A stretch of DNA of 7,452 bases from Pseudomonadota bacterium (GCA_023419055.1 JAEZYO010000445.1:1-7452); one strand, 5' to 3'; counted from the first letter of the stretch, positions 1 through 6,200 are shown. Numbers and translations are program-made. The notes: generated by a model not told the origin, from the sequence alone.

Positions 1-105
1 GCGTACGAGCGACGGGTTCCGCCGCCTACTCCCTCATGACAGGTCCTGACTCCACCTATTTGAGCCCTCACGCAAACGCGCACGGATTATGCAGCCCTCG
101 GGCTC

Positions 106-303
106 ATGAGCGAGGAAGAACCAAAGACGGGTCCGGTGCTGGACGATCCGGTTCAACAGCCCTATCACTGGCCTCGCGGTCCGCTCGTGCGCGAACCCGG
201 AGACCTGGCTGCGCGCAACCTGGCGATCCTGTTCTGCATCGCCGCTGCCTGCGCGCTCGTCGCGCTGCTGTACTTCATGGCTCGGGGCGGAGAGCTGCCG
301 TAG
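106..303 (+). CDS. Small single-pass membrane protein, unknown function
   Basis: This 65-residue reading frame has an acidic N-terminus (MSEEEP), a Pro/Arg-containing soluble stretch to about residue 37, one clear hydrophobic segment at about residues 38-58 (from NLAILFC to LLYFMA) and a short Arg-Gly-Gly tail. The composition fits a type II-like single-span inner-membrane protein with a cytoplasmic N-terminus; I do not recognise a family. The ATG at 106 has no good Shine-Dalgarno sequence. A six-codon mini-ORF (ATG at 89) ends in a TGA that overlaps this start as ATGA, which could couple translation. It lies 127 bases upstream of the trehalose synthase gene on the same strand, so co-transcription is possible but not shown. 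Real coding is supported by the hydrophobic segment lying in frame between charged ends; a longer overlapping frame from 36 is judged a GC-rich shadow. Confidence 0.55.
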   Translation: MSEEEPKTGPVLDDPVQQPYHWPRGPLVREPGDLAARNLAILFCIAAACALVALLYFMARGGELP

Positions 304-364
304 TTCGTGGAACACGTGCTGATGGGTGTGGTGGGGCAGAGAGCCACGTCCGGACGCCCTTGCG

Positions 365-378
365 CGGGCATGCGCCCG
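365..378 (+). other. Short GC hairpin between the small membrane gene and treT
   Basis: The 127-base gap between 303 and 431 holds a perfect 5-bp inverted repeat, CGGGC and GCCCG, around the loop ATGC. No T-run follows it, so it is not a classical intrinsic terminator; it could be a leader structure or chance in GC-rich DNA. Nothing else recognisable lies in this gap except the treT ribosome binding site. Confidence 0.2.
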
Positions 379-417
379 GGAGACGCGACGCGATGAGGAA
401 TGTCGAGACCAGGCTCC

Positions 418-424
418 GGGAGAG
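418..424 (+). promoter_or_regulatory. Ribosome binding site of treT
   Basis: GGGAGAG lies six bases before the ATG at 431. It decides the start: the same frame stays open upstream to 326, but no comparable Shine-Dalgarno precedes the earlier candidate starts and the upstream residues do not look like TreT. Confidence 0.65.
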
Positions 425-430
425 TTAGAC

Positions 431-1705
431 ATGCTACCCAAGGTCTCAGTTCATCGCTTTACGTCCGCGCCGTTCACGAACGTCGAGAGTTACCGGCGCA
501 TCGTCGGTTGCGAGCTCATCGATGAGATCGAATCGCTCGCGCGGGCGCTCAAGGGCGTGCGCGTCTGCCACGTGAACTCCACCGGCTTCGGCGGTGGCGT
601 CGCCGAGCTGCTCTCTCACCTCGTGCCCCTCGCTCGTTGTCTCGGGATCGAGGCGGACTGGCGGCTCATTCAGGGGACTACGGAGTTCTTCAGCGTCACC
701 AAGGCCTTCCACAACGCGCTCCAGGGGGCGGCGCATTCGCTCTCCGACTCCGACCGGGCCATCTACCTGGACGTGAACCGTGAGAGCGCGAAGCTGCTCG
801 AGGCGAGCTACGACGTCTTCATCGTCCACGACCCGCAGCCGGCGGCTTTCCGCGAGGCGGTCGGAGCGAGGGGCGCGAAGTGGATCTGGCGCTGTCACAT
901 CGACACTTCCGCGCCGAACCAAGAGGTGGCCTCGTTCCTCTTGCCCTACCTGTCGCTGTACGACGCGGTCATCTTCACGATGAAGGAGTTCGTGCTGCCG
1001 GGCATCGACGCCAAGCGCACCGCCTTCATCGCCCCGGCGATCGATCCGCTCTCCACCAAGAACATGGAGCTTGGAGACGAGCTCTGTCGCGACGTCATCG
1101 CCAACGCGGGGATCGACACCAGCCGGCCCCTCGTGGTCCAGGTATCGCGCTTCGATCCCTGGAAGGACCCGATGGGCGTGATCGAGGCCTACCGGCTCGC
1201 GAAGCGCGAAGTCACCGACCTGCAGCTCGCGCTCGTGGGCGCGATCGCCGGCGACGATCCGGAGGGCTGGAAGCTCCTCGCCCTGGTGGAGAAGGAGACG
1301 GCGGATGACGACGACATCTACGTCTTCACCAACCTCGCAGGCGTCGGGAGCATGGAGGTCAACGCTTTTCAGCGCGCAGCGGATCTGGTCGTTCAGAAGT
1401 CCCTCCGGGAGGGCTTCGGCCTCGTCGTGTCGGAGGCCTTCTGGAAGGAGAAGGCGATGGTGGCCGGGCGCGCAGGCGGGATTCCGATGCAGTTCCCGGC
1501 CGGCTTCGAGCGGTACCTCGTGGAGAGCGTCGAGGAGTCGGCGGCGCGCACGGTCGAGCTGCTTCGCGATCCCGCCCGGCGCCGCGAGTTCGGTGCGGCC
1601 GCGCGCGAGCACGTGCGCAAGAACTACCTGCTTCCTCGGCTGCTGCGGGACGATCTCCGTGTGATTCGAGCGGTGCTCGATGGCGCTCCTATCGCCGGGG
1701 GGTAG
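431..1705 (+). CDS. treT: Trehalose synthase, TreT type (GT4 glycosyltransferase)
   Basis: The predicted 424-residue cytoplasmic enzyme belongs to the retaining GT-B glycosyltransferase family 4, closest in pattern to TreT (NDP-glucose + glucose giving trehalose + NDP, reversible) and the related trehalose phosphorylases. Visible motifs: a Gly-rich loop GFGGGVAE at residues 52-59, HDPQP at 133-137, WRCHID at 153-158, the donor-phosphate loop QVSRFDPWKDP at 237-247 (Arg240 and Lys245 in the usual positions), and the EX7E motif in LREGFGLVVSEA (Glu327 and Glu335). The length of about 410-425 residues is normal for TreT. The frame is open further upstream, to 326, but the ATG at 431 is chosen because GGGAGAG (418-424) lies six bases before it and the TreT homology begins right after it. 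It is followed by a galT-family gene 14 bases downstream, almost certainly in one operon. Nucleotide preference (ADP- versus UDP-glucose) and physiological direction cannot be read from sequence. Trehalose phosphorylase is the main alternative. Confidence 0.88.
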   Translation: MLPKVSVHRFTSAPFTNVESYRRIVGCELIDEIESLARALKGVRVCHVNSTGFGGGVAELLSHLVPLARCLGIEADWRLIQGTTEFFSVTKAFHNALQGAAHSLSDSDRAIYLDVNRESAKLLEASYDVFIVHDPQPAAFREAVGARGAKWIWRCHIDTSAPNQEVASFLLPYLSLYDAVIFTMKEFVLPGIDAKRTAFIAPAIDPLSTKNMELGDELCRDVIANAGIDTSRPLVVQVSRFDPWKDPMGVIEAYRLAKREVTDLQLALVGAIAGDDPEGWKLLALVEKETADDDDIYVFTNLAGVGSMEVNAFQRAADLVVQKSLREGFGLVVSEAFWKEKAMVAGRAGGIPMQFPAGFERYLVESVEESAARTVELLRDPARRREFGAAAREHVRKNYLLPRLLRDDLRVIRAVLDGAPIAGG

Positions 1706-1719
1706 ACCGAGGCGGGCCG

Positions 1720-2727
1720 ATGACGAACGAGACCCCACGCCTCCGCTTCGACGTCACCACGCACGATTGGGTGCTCTTCGCGCCGGCGCGGGCACGCCGG
1801 CCGCACGCGAGCCCTACGAAGACCTTGCACCGTGACTCCACTTCCGAGTGCCCGTTCTGCCCGGGTCACGAGCACGAGACGCCCGAGGAGATCCTGAGGG
1901 TACCGAGCGTCGGGGGTGGCGAGGGCTGGAGCGTGCGGGTGGTGCCAAACAAGTTTCCGGCGCTCGATCGGAGCGCTTCGCCCGAGCAGGTCGAGCAAGC
2001 CCACGTCTTTCGCGAGATGGGCGGCTATGGGGCGCACGAGATCGTCGTCGAGTCGCCCGACCATCACGTGCAGCTCGCCCAGCAGCCGTGCGAACAGGTC
2101 GAGCGGGTCCTCTGCGTGATCCACGAGCGCTTCGAGAGCCTGGCGCGCGAGCCGCGCCTGCGAATGATCGTTGTCTTCAAGAACCAGGGTGAGCGGGCAG
2201 GAGCTTCGCTCACTCACCCGCACTGGCAGCTCCTCGCCGCGCCCCTCGTTCCGCGCCTGCTCCGGCTCAAGCACGACGTCGCCACCGAGTACTTCGACGT
2301 GACCTCGAAGTGCGTCTACTGCGTCACTCTCGCGCAGGAGCTCGCGGCCGGTGAGCGCGTGCTCGTGTCGACCGATGACTACGTGGTCGTGTCACCCTAC
2401 GCGTCACAGGTCCCCTATCAGCTCCGAATCTTGCCGCGCGAGCACCAGTCCTCTTTCGGGCGCGTCGCTCCCGCGCGCCTCGGCCGCCTCGCCGAGGTAC
2501 TGCTCGAGGCGCTGGTGCGACTCGACCGCGCCCTGGGCGCGCCCCCCTTCAACATCACGCTCGGCACCGCGCCCGTCGGCGACGAGGACGAGCCGTACTT
2601 CCACTGGCACCTCGACATCCTGCCCCGGCTCACGACCCCCGCGGGTTTCGAGCTCGGCAGCGGCATGGCGATCAACCCGGTTCTTCCCGAGGATGCCGCG
2701 CGCGAGCTTCGGGCCTCCACGGATTAG
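1720..2727 (+). CDS. galT: GalT-family hexose-1-phosphate nucleotidylyltransferase
   Basis: This 335-residue protein matches galactose-1-phosphate uridylyltransferase of the HIT superfamily, which exchanges UMP between UDP-glucose and a hexose 1-phosphate through a uridylyl-histidine intermediate. The N-terminal half shows the zinc-site pair CPFC (Cys44, Cys47), the segment YGAHEIVVESPDHH (103-116) and the active-site motif HPHWQ (166-170), in which His168 is the expected nucleophile and His166 with His115 the expected zinc ligands. The C-terminal half carries YFHWH (293-297), where His295 and His297 correspond to the second metal site of the E. coli enzyme, then LPRLTTPAGFELGSG. An extra CVYC (198-201) is also seen. 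The ATG at 1720 is preceded by GAGG (1709-1712) at seven bases. Its place 14 bases behind treT suggests a shared pathway. Because some GalT homologues are NDP-glucose phosphorylases (for example the plant ADP-glucose phosphorylase), the family call is firm but the exact reaction is not. Confidence 0.86.
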   Translation: MTNETPRLRFDVTTHDWVLFAPARARRPHASPTKTLHRDSTSECPFCPGHEHETPEEILRVPSVGGGEGWSVRVVPNKFPALDRSASPEQVEQAHVFREMGGYGAHEIVVESPDHHVQLAQQPCEQVERVLCVIHERFESLAREPRLRMIVVFKNQGERAGASLTHPHWQLLAAPLVPRLLRLKHDVATEYFDVTSKCVYCVTLAQELAAGERVLVSTDDYVVVSPYASQVPYQLRILPREHQSSFGRVAPARLGRLAEVLLEALVRLDRALGAPPFNITLGTAPVGDEDEPYFHWHLDILPRLTTPAGFELGSGMAINPVLPEDAARELRASTD

Positions 2728-2737
2728 CGCGGGGGGC

Positions 2738-3742
2738 TCAGCGTTCGAGCTCGCTCGACCTCACCCAGAACTCGCCTGGTGGTATCGGCGCGAGCTCGAG
2801 CGGAACCGGTAGTACGCTCGCTGACTCGCCGACCGTGCGGAGCACCGTCAAGCGAGTCGCGGGCTCGAAAGTTCCGACGCGCCTTCCGTGGACGGCGTCG
2901 AAGAAGTTGACGGCACGGGTCGCCGTCACCACCCGAGTGCCCGAAGGTATCGGCGGCTCGGCATCTCCCGCTTCGAGCGGAGCTGGCTCTTCCGGCGTCG
3001 GTGGCGGGCGGCGAGGGTCCATCGGCAGCAGATCGCCGGCCCGCGCCCACGCGTCGATCCCCACCACACCTCGATAGCGTACGCGCAGAAAGTCTCGGAA
3101 GCGCTCTCCCGCCTGCAGCACGAACGCCGGGGAAGGCTTCAGGGTAGCGACGGGACCTGCCGATGGTGACGGGGCGCCGTACAGGACCAGCGTCTGCACG
3201 CGTGCCACGTAAGGCGTTCCTGCTTCAGCCGCAACGGCTGCGCCAGCGTGCCCTGGTGCGACGCCGTCGCAAGCAGTCCAGGTCGAAAACCTCGCCTCGA
3301 AGGGGCGCTCGATCGTCGCCTCGACGCGGAGCCCGTCTGGGCCGCTTTCCAGCACCTGAACGCGCTGGCCCCGCTCGACCCAAACCTGCGCTGGCACCAC
3401 GTCGAGCGTTCGGGTCGTCACCAACTCGACGGCAGCCGAATCCACATAGCCGCGCACGCGAACGCCGTCTCGACCATCGCCCGTCTCGACCTCGGCGCGC
3501 CGGTTACTCGGCACGACCACCTCGAGCGCGAGCTCGCGACCCGTGAAACGACCGATGCCTCGCTTGGCGTCCGCGGTCTCGAACAACTTCGTCCCGGCGG
3601 GCAAGCGGGCGCGACCGGAGACTCGGCATACGCCCGCTCGGTCTTGGCCGGAACGGGCACCTGACTCCTGGCCGCTCGCCGACTCACTGGGCGAACCGAG
3701 TGTCATCACCAGCAGGAGAGCGGGGCCAAGTCGCCTGAGCAT
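2738..3742 (-). CDS. Exported protein with SH3-like beta repeats
   Basis: From the ATG at 3742 this encodes 334 residues beginning MLRRLGPALLLVMTLG, a typical Sec signal peptide with likely cleavage near residues 21-25 (SESASG then QE). The mature part is rich in Val, Arg, Gly and beta-prone segments, in units that end like bacterial SH3 (SH3b) modules: roughly 39-107, a more divergent 110-160, 178-238 (ending in a GVVGIDAWARAGDL pattern) and 268-332 (ending GEFWVRSSEL). A Pro/Glu-rich linker spans about 241-266. Such proteins sit in the periplasm or cell envelope and often bind peptidoglycan or partners; no catalytic motif is visible. The frame is open to 3901, but the ATG at 3742 is chosen for its GGGGGAA ribosome binding site four bases upstream and because the signal peptide starts there. 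It is divergent from the antiporter gene and ends 10 bases from the galT stop. The SH3 assignment is by pattern only. Confidence 0.72.
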   Translation of the reverse strand: MLRRLGPALLLVMTLGSPSESASGQESGARSGQDRAGVCRVSGRARLPAGTKLFETADAKRGIGRFTGRELALEVVVPSNRRAEVETGDGRDGVRVRGYVDSAAVELVTTRTLDVVPAQVWVERGQRVQVLESGPDGLRVEATIERPFEARFSTWTACDGVAPGHAGAAVAAEAGTPYVARVQTLVLYGAPSPSAGPVATLKPSPAFVLQAGERFRDFLRVRYRGVVGIDAWARAGDLLPMDPRRPPPTPEEPAPLEAGDAEPPIPSGTRVVTATRAVNFFDAVHGRRVGTFEPATRLTVLRTVGESASVLPVPLELAPIPPGEFWVRSSELER

Positions 3743-3823
3743 CGATTCCCCCGAGCACTGACTGATCTCCGCACGCAACGCCCGTGCCAGTCGCAAGGTT
3801 GCCCCAGAGCTTGGCGGGGCCCG

Positions 3824-3829
3824 ATTGTA
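3824..3829 (-). promoter_or_regulatory. Possible -10 element for the exported protein gene
   Basis: On the minus strand the divergent intergenic region reads TACAAT, a 5/6 match to the sigma-70 -10 consensus, about 80 bases before the start at 3742. The sequence at the expected -35 distance is a poor match, so this is tentative. On the plus strand TTGACC (3835-3840) is a good -35-like hexamer for the antiporter, but no convincing -10 follows at 16-18 bases. Confidence 0.22.
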
Positions 3830-3872
3830 TCGATTTGACCTACAACTAACGGGGACGAGACCACCGCAGACG

Positions 3873-3879
3873 AAGGAGG
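3873..3879 (+). promoter_or_regulatory. Strong Shine-Dalgarno ahead of the antiporter mini-ORF
   Basis: AAGGAGG is a near-perfect anti-16S match, eight bases before a GTG at 3888 rather than before the antiporter start at 3920, which is 40 bases away. The antiporter's own nearest purine run, GGAGA (3915-3919), abuts its GTG and is too close to work well. The site therefore appears to load ribosomes for the mini-ORF and, by coupling, for the antiporter. Confidence 0.55.
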
Positions 3880-3887
3880 ATGCGGCG

Positions 3888-3923
3888 GTGAGCGATCCCA
3901 TCCGCTATCATCGCGGAGAGTGA
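3888..3923 (+). CDS. Putative 11-codon leader peptide, coupled to the antiporter
   Basis: Starting from GTG at 3888 the frame reads MSDPIRYHRGE and stops at TGA 3921-3923. That TGA overlaps the antiporter GTG start (3920-3922) as GTGA, the classical arrangement for translational coupling. The strong AAGGAGG lies at proper spacing. The peptide has no recognisable attenuator signature such as a run of one amino acid. An alternative is that a single-base sequence error hides a longer antiporter N-terminus, since the two frames would fuse on a one-base shift. Confidence 0.35.
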   Translation: MSDPIRYHRGE

Positions 3924-5215
3924 GTCCCGTCGCCCTGTTCCTGCTCGCGATCGCCGGCATCTTCCTCGTGGGGGCCGCGGGAGAGGTCGCATTCCGGCGA
4001 ACCAGCGTCCCCGATGTGATCTGGCTGATCGCGGCGGGCATCGTCATCGGCCCTCTGACTTCGGCGGTCACACGCGACCAGCTGCTCGCCATCGCGCCCT
4101 ATTTTGCCGCGCTGACGCTCGTGGTCGTGCTCTTCGAGAGCGGCAGCCACCTCAAGCTGGGCGAGGTGTCCGCAGCCGCTCCCCGCTCCGCCGTCCTGGC
4201 GCTCCTGACCTTCGTCTCTGCGGCGCTCCTCGTCGCGGCGCTGAGTATGGGGGCACGGCTCGTCGGCGTGTTGCCCGACTCGTGGAGCCTTCGACACGGC
4301 CTCCTGCTCGGCGCGATCCTCGGAGGCTCGAGCTCCATCATCATCATGCCCGCGATGACCCACGCTCGGGTGGAGCCGCGGGTCGCGAACCTCGTAGGGC
4401 TGGAATCCGCGTTCACCGACGCTTTCTGCGTCGTCGGAGCGAGCGCCCTGATGGACCTGCTGTCAGCCCAGGGGCAAACGGCGGTGTCCCCGGGCATGGC
4501 CGTCGTCCGCTCGTTCGGGATCGGCCTCGCCATCGGGGGCGGAGCCGGGGCGCTCTGGCTACTGCTCCTTGGCCTGCTTCGAAAGAGTGATCACGCCTAC
4601 CCAGTGACCCTCGCCGCGCTGCTCGGCCTGTACGTGGTGATCGAGCAAGCCGGCGGGAGCGCCGCGCTCGGGATCCTCACCTTTGCTCTCGTCGTCGGAA
4701 ACGCGGGGAGCATCTCGAAGGCGCTCGGGCTCTCCGGAGAGCTCAGTTTGGGCGACTCCGTGCAAGGAGTGCACAGTCAGATCGCCTTCATCGTCAAATC
4801 GCTGTTCTTCACCTTCATCGGGGCCATGCTGGGTCCCCCTTGGGGCTTGATGGCGCTCGGCGTCTTGCTGGGAGGGGCGCTGTTCGCCGCGCGCGTTCCG
4901 TCCGCACGACTCGCGACCTGGCGAAGCTCGCTCAGCGCGAAGGAGAAACAGCTGACGATCGTGGCCTTGCCGCGCGGCATGGCCGCTGGGGTGCTCGCCA
5001 CGTTGCCAGCCTCCGCGGGCATCCCCGCTACCGAGCAGCTTCCTTCGCTCGTGTTCGCCTGCGTGGTCACGACGATCCTGATTTTCGCCGTCGGGTTTCC
5101 ACTCGTCCGTCGGACTCGATCCGACGCGCAGTTTGCAGCACCGAGCCAGGTTGCCATGGCGCCGATCGCCACGGCTCGAACCGCCGAACCCGGGAGCACC
5201 AGCGGCGAGCGGTAA
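3920..5215 (+). CDS. Cation:proton antiporter (CPA1/NhaP-like)
   Basis: This 431-residue integral membrane protein has about 12-13 hydrophobic spans, the first at residues 3-21 and the last at about 376-397, followed by a soluble tail of roughly 35 residues. It matches sodium (or potassium)/proton exchangers of the CPA superfamily. Diagnostic segments are LFESGSHLKLGEV (71-83), GGSSSIIIMPAM (135-146), GLESAFTDAF (160-169; Glu162 and Asp167 at the positions of the gESllND motif), the VKSLFFTFIG helix (292-301) and the PRGMAAGVLA helix (351-360) with the conserved Arg. In canonical NhaP the fourth-helix motif is TDP and the later motif is ND; here these are SSS and TD, which probably marks a distinct subfamily. 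The GTG at 3920 is the only start in frame after the stop at 3836 and puts the first membrane span at the N-terminus. It is divergent from the exported protein gene; a role in pH or ion balance is expected, but the ion is not predictable. Confidence 0.85.
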   Translation: MSPVALFLLAIAGIFLVGAAGEVAFRRTSVPDVIWLIAAGIVIGPLTSAVTRDQLLAIAPYFAALTLVVVLFESGSHLKLGEVSAAAPRSAVLALLTFVSAALLVAALSMGARLVGVLPDSWSLRHGLLLGAILGGSSSIIIMPAMTHARVEPRVANLVGLESAFTDAFCVVGASALMDLLSAQGQTAVSPGMAVVRSFGIGLAIGGGAGALWLLLLGLLRKSDHAYPVTLAALLGLYVVIEQAGGSAALGILTFALVVGNAGSISKALGLSGELSLGDSVQGVHSQIAFIVKSLFFTFIGAMLGPPWGLMALGVLLGGALFAARVPSARLATWRSSLSAKEKQLTIVALPRGMAAGVLATLPASAGIPATEQLPSLVFACVVTTILIFAVGFPLVRRTRSDAQFAAPSQVAMAPIATARTAEPGSTSGER

Positions 5216-5225
5216 GCGCGTTCGG

Positions 5226-5249
5226 CGAGCCCGCTGGCGAGTGGGTTCG
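5226..5249 (+). other. Inverted repeat just after the antiporter stop
   Basis: CGAGCCC and GGGTTCG pair over seven positions (one G-T) around a 10-base loop, beginning 10 bases after the antiporter stop. There is no T-run, so it might stabilise the mRNA end or assist factor-dependent termination. Confidence 0.3.
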
Positions 5250-5255
5250 GAGGCA

Positions 5256-5271
5256 CCGAGAATGTTCTCGG
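5256..5271. other. Perfect 16-base palindrome in convergent intergenic region
   Basis: CCGAGAATGTTCTCGG is an uninterrupted palindrome except for its central TG, flanked by a further GC/GC pairing across one mismatch (5253-5274). It may act as a hairpin terminator part in the convergent gap or as an operator for a dimeric regulator; its core AGAATGTTCT has strict two-fold symmetry. It lies 40 bases after the antiporter stop, an unusual place for an operator unless an unannotated transcript starts nearby. Confidence 0.35.
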
Positions 5272-5361
5272 CGCTCGCGGTCAGCGAGTCTTCGGGATCG
5301 CGTGTCAGGATATCCGCGGTGCGGCCTCAGCCTATTGGCTTCTGCTCGTCCGGCTGATCAC

Positions 5362-5386
5362 TTGGTTCAGTTTGAGCTGCAACCAA
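5362..5386. other. Bulged hairpin in intergenic region
   Basis: TTGGTTCAG pairs with CTG-C-AACCAA, giving nine base pairs with one bulged C around the loop TTTGAG. It is one of several inverted repeats in the 280-base gap between the antiporter and the DTW gene, where A/T content is higher than in the flanking genes. No gene is convincing in this gap. Confidence 0.3.
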
Positions 5387-5456
5387 CTCCGGGCCAGCTG
5401 GACCTGTCGGCAAGCAGACAAAAAACAGATCGGTTTTCAGTTCCTTGCCCGCGAGG

Positions 5457-5485
5457 AAACTAAGGCTGAATCGGCGTTGTTTTTT
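5457..5485 (+). terminator. Possible intrinsic terminator for the antiporter transcript
   Basis: A stem GCTG-AAT-CGGC (5465-5475, one G-T pair) continues outward as an imperfect A/T-rich stem (AAA, TAA against TTG, TTT) and runs into a T-tract that ends in six T at 5480-5485. It lies some 240 bases after the antiporter stop and just before the 3' end of the convergent DTW gene. The core stem is short, so the call is weak. Confidence 0.3.
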
Positions 5486-5505
5486 GCGAAAGCAGCTAGT
5501 TTCGC
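5486..5505. other. Inverted repeat spanning the DTW gene stop codon
   Basis: GCGAAA and TTTCGC form a perfect 6-bp stem around an 8-base loop that contains the TAG stop (5496-5498, minus strand). In the direction of the DTW gene it is followed by A-rich, not T-rich, sequence, so it is not a standard terminator for that gene. Confidence 0.25.
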
Positions 5506-6200
5506 CCCCTCGCCCCCGGCCGGCCCCGCCTCTTCCGCGCCTTGTCCGGAATGATCTCCGCGTCCCTCACTCTTTGAACCAAGGTGCGAAAGATTCGGAG
5601 TAGCCCCGCCTCGATCTCCGGGGGCTCACCGCAGAGGGTGAGCGCGGCGGCGACCGATTCGAGCGTGGAGACGTACTCGCGCCGTGGCTCTGCGCGCATG
5701 CGGCCGTAGATCGACGGCTGCGAGGGCTTGATGGTGATGCGGTTCATCTTGTTGAGCCAGGGGTTCCGCCACCACAGGGTTTTGGCTTTGGACCAGGTGC
5801 CGTCGAGAACGATGATGCCGTCCAGGGACGCCGGTTCGAGCGGGGCGCCGCGTTTCGTCGTCGCCTGGCCCTCTGTCGCCTCGTTGTCGGGGAAGAGGAC
5901 GGCCCAGCGCTGGGGGTCGACGTCTTCTTCGCGCAGGGCGTGGGCGAGGTTGCGCCAGCTCAGGCCGATGACGATTTGGGCCTTGGGGAGGCAGGCTTCG
6001 ACGATCTGGGCCGAGCCGAGCAGGGCGTCTTGCTCCTGAGGGTGCTGCAGGATGAGGACGCGACGCGTGGTCGGGTAGGTGACGACGCGATCGCAGACGC
6101 AGGCCACCTTGGGGCGGCGGCAGGTTTCGCAAGTCGAAGTGGACTCGGAGTCGGACTCGGACTTGGACGTGGGCTCGGACTCGGGCTCGGACTCGGACAC
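5496..6200 (-). CDS. DTW-domain protein, tRNA-uridine aminocarboxypropyltransferase family
   Basis: This 234-residue protein carries the DTW domain, whose characterised members (E. coli TapT, formerly YfiP, and human DTWD1/2) transfer the 3-amino-3-carboxypropyl group of S-adenosylmethionine to tRNA uridine (acp3U). In order: a Ser/Glu/Asp-rich tail (1-23), a cysteine cluster C-x2-C-x6-C-x-C (24, 27, 34, 36) typical of the bacterial family, a beta strand VLILQHPQE (48-56), the signature DGTW (133-136) followed by SKAKTLW, the RREYVSTLE helix start (173-181), and a very basic C-terminus (residues 220-233) suited to RNA contact. The GTG at 6200 is the only in-frame start before the cysteine cluster, as a stop lies just upstream at 6213-6215; its Shine-Dalgarno is poor. 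It lies 45 bases downstream of the LanM-like gene on the same strand and is probably co-transcribed. Target tRNA position is unknown. Confidence 0.85.
   Translation of the reverse strand: MSESEPESEPTSKSESDSESTSTCETCRRPKVACVCDRVVTYPTTRRVLILQHPQEQDALLGSAQIVEACLPKAQIVIGLSWRNLAHALREEDVDPQRWAVLFPDNEATEGQATTKRGAPLEPASLDGIIVLDGTWSKAKTLWWRNPWLNKMNRITIKPSQPSIYGRMRAEPRREYVSTLESVAAALTLCGEPPEIEAGLLRIFRTLVQRVRDAEIIPDKARKRRGRPGARGRN
6141..6200. repeat. Ten-unit hexanucleotide repeat at the DTW gene start
   Basis: On the plus strand exactly ten consecutive 6-base units follow the consensus GGACTC (variants GGAGTC, GGACTT, GGACGT, GGGCTC, GGACAC). On the coding strand they are GAG-TCC type codon pairs giving the Ser-Glu-rich first 20 residues of the DTW protein, ending at its GTG start. 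The period is a multiple of three, so gain or loss of units would change tail length without breaking the frame. Confidence 0.75.

Noticed and set aside
60..90. TTGAGC ... GATTAT as a sigma-70 promoter for the small membrane gene
   Set aside because: Only 4/6 matches each and a 19-base spacer; not better than chance.
36..428. 130-residue plus-strand frame overlapping the small membrane gene
   Set aside because: Arg/Gly/Ala-rich without domains or a ribosome binding site; typical GC-rich shadow, and it conflicts with the frame carrying the membrane span.
446..1738. 430-residue open frame on the minus strand opposite treT
   Set aside because: It is an antisense shadow of a GC-rich gene: composition is Arg/Leu/Asp/Glu/His-heavy with no family motif, while the plus strand shows a complete GT4 enzyme.
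3880..3891. ATG-CGG-CGG-TGA three-codon frame after AAGGAGG
   Set aside because: The ATG abuts the Shine-Dalgarno, too close for initiation; the GTG at 3888 is properly spaced.
5422..5437. AAAAC/GTTTT stem near an A-run as a minus-strand terminator of the DTW gene
   Set aside because: The stem is almost all A-T pairs with a six-base loop, too weak to be called alone.
5372..5554. 60-residue plus-strand frame in the convergent gap
   Set aside because: Its middle looks rather protein-like, but it starts at TTG, has no Shine-Dalgarno and runs antisense into the DTW 3' end.
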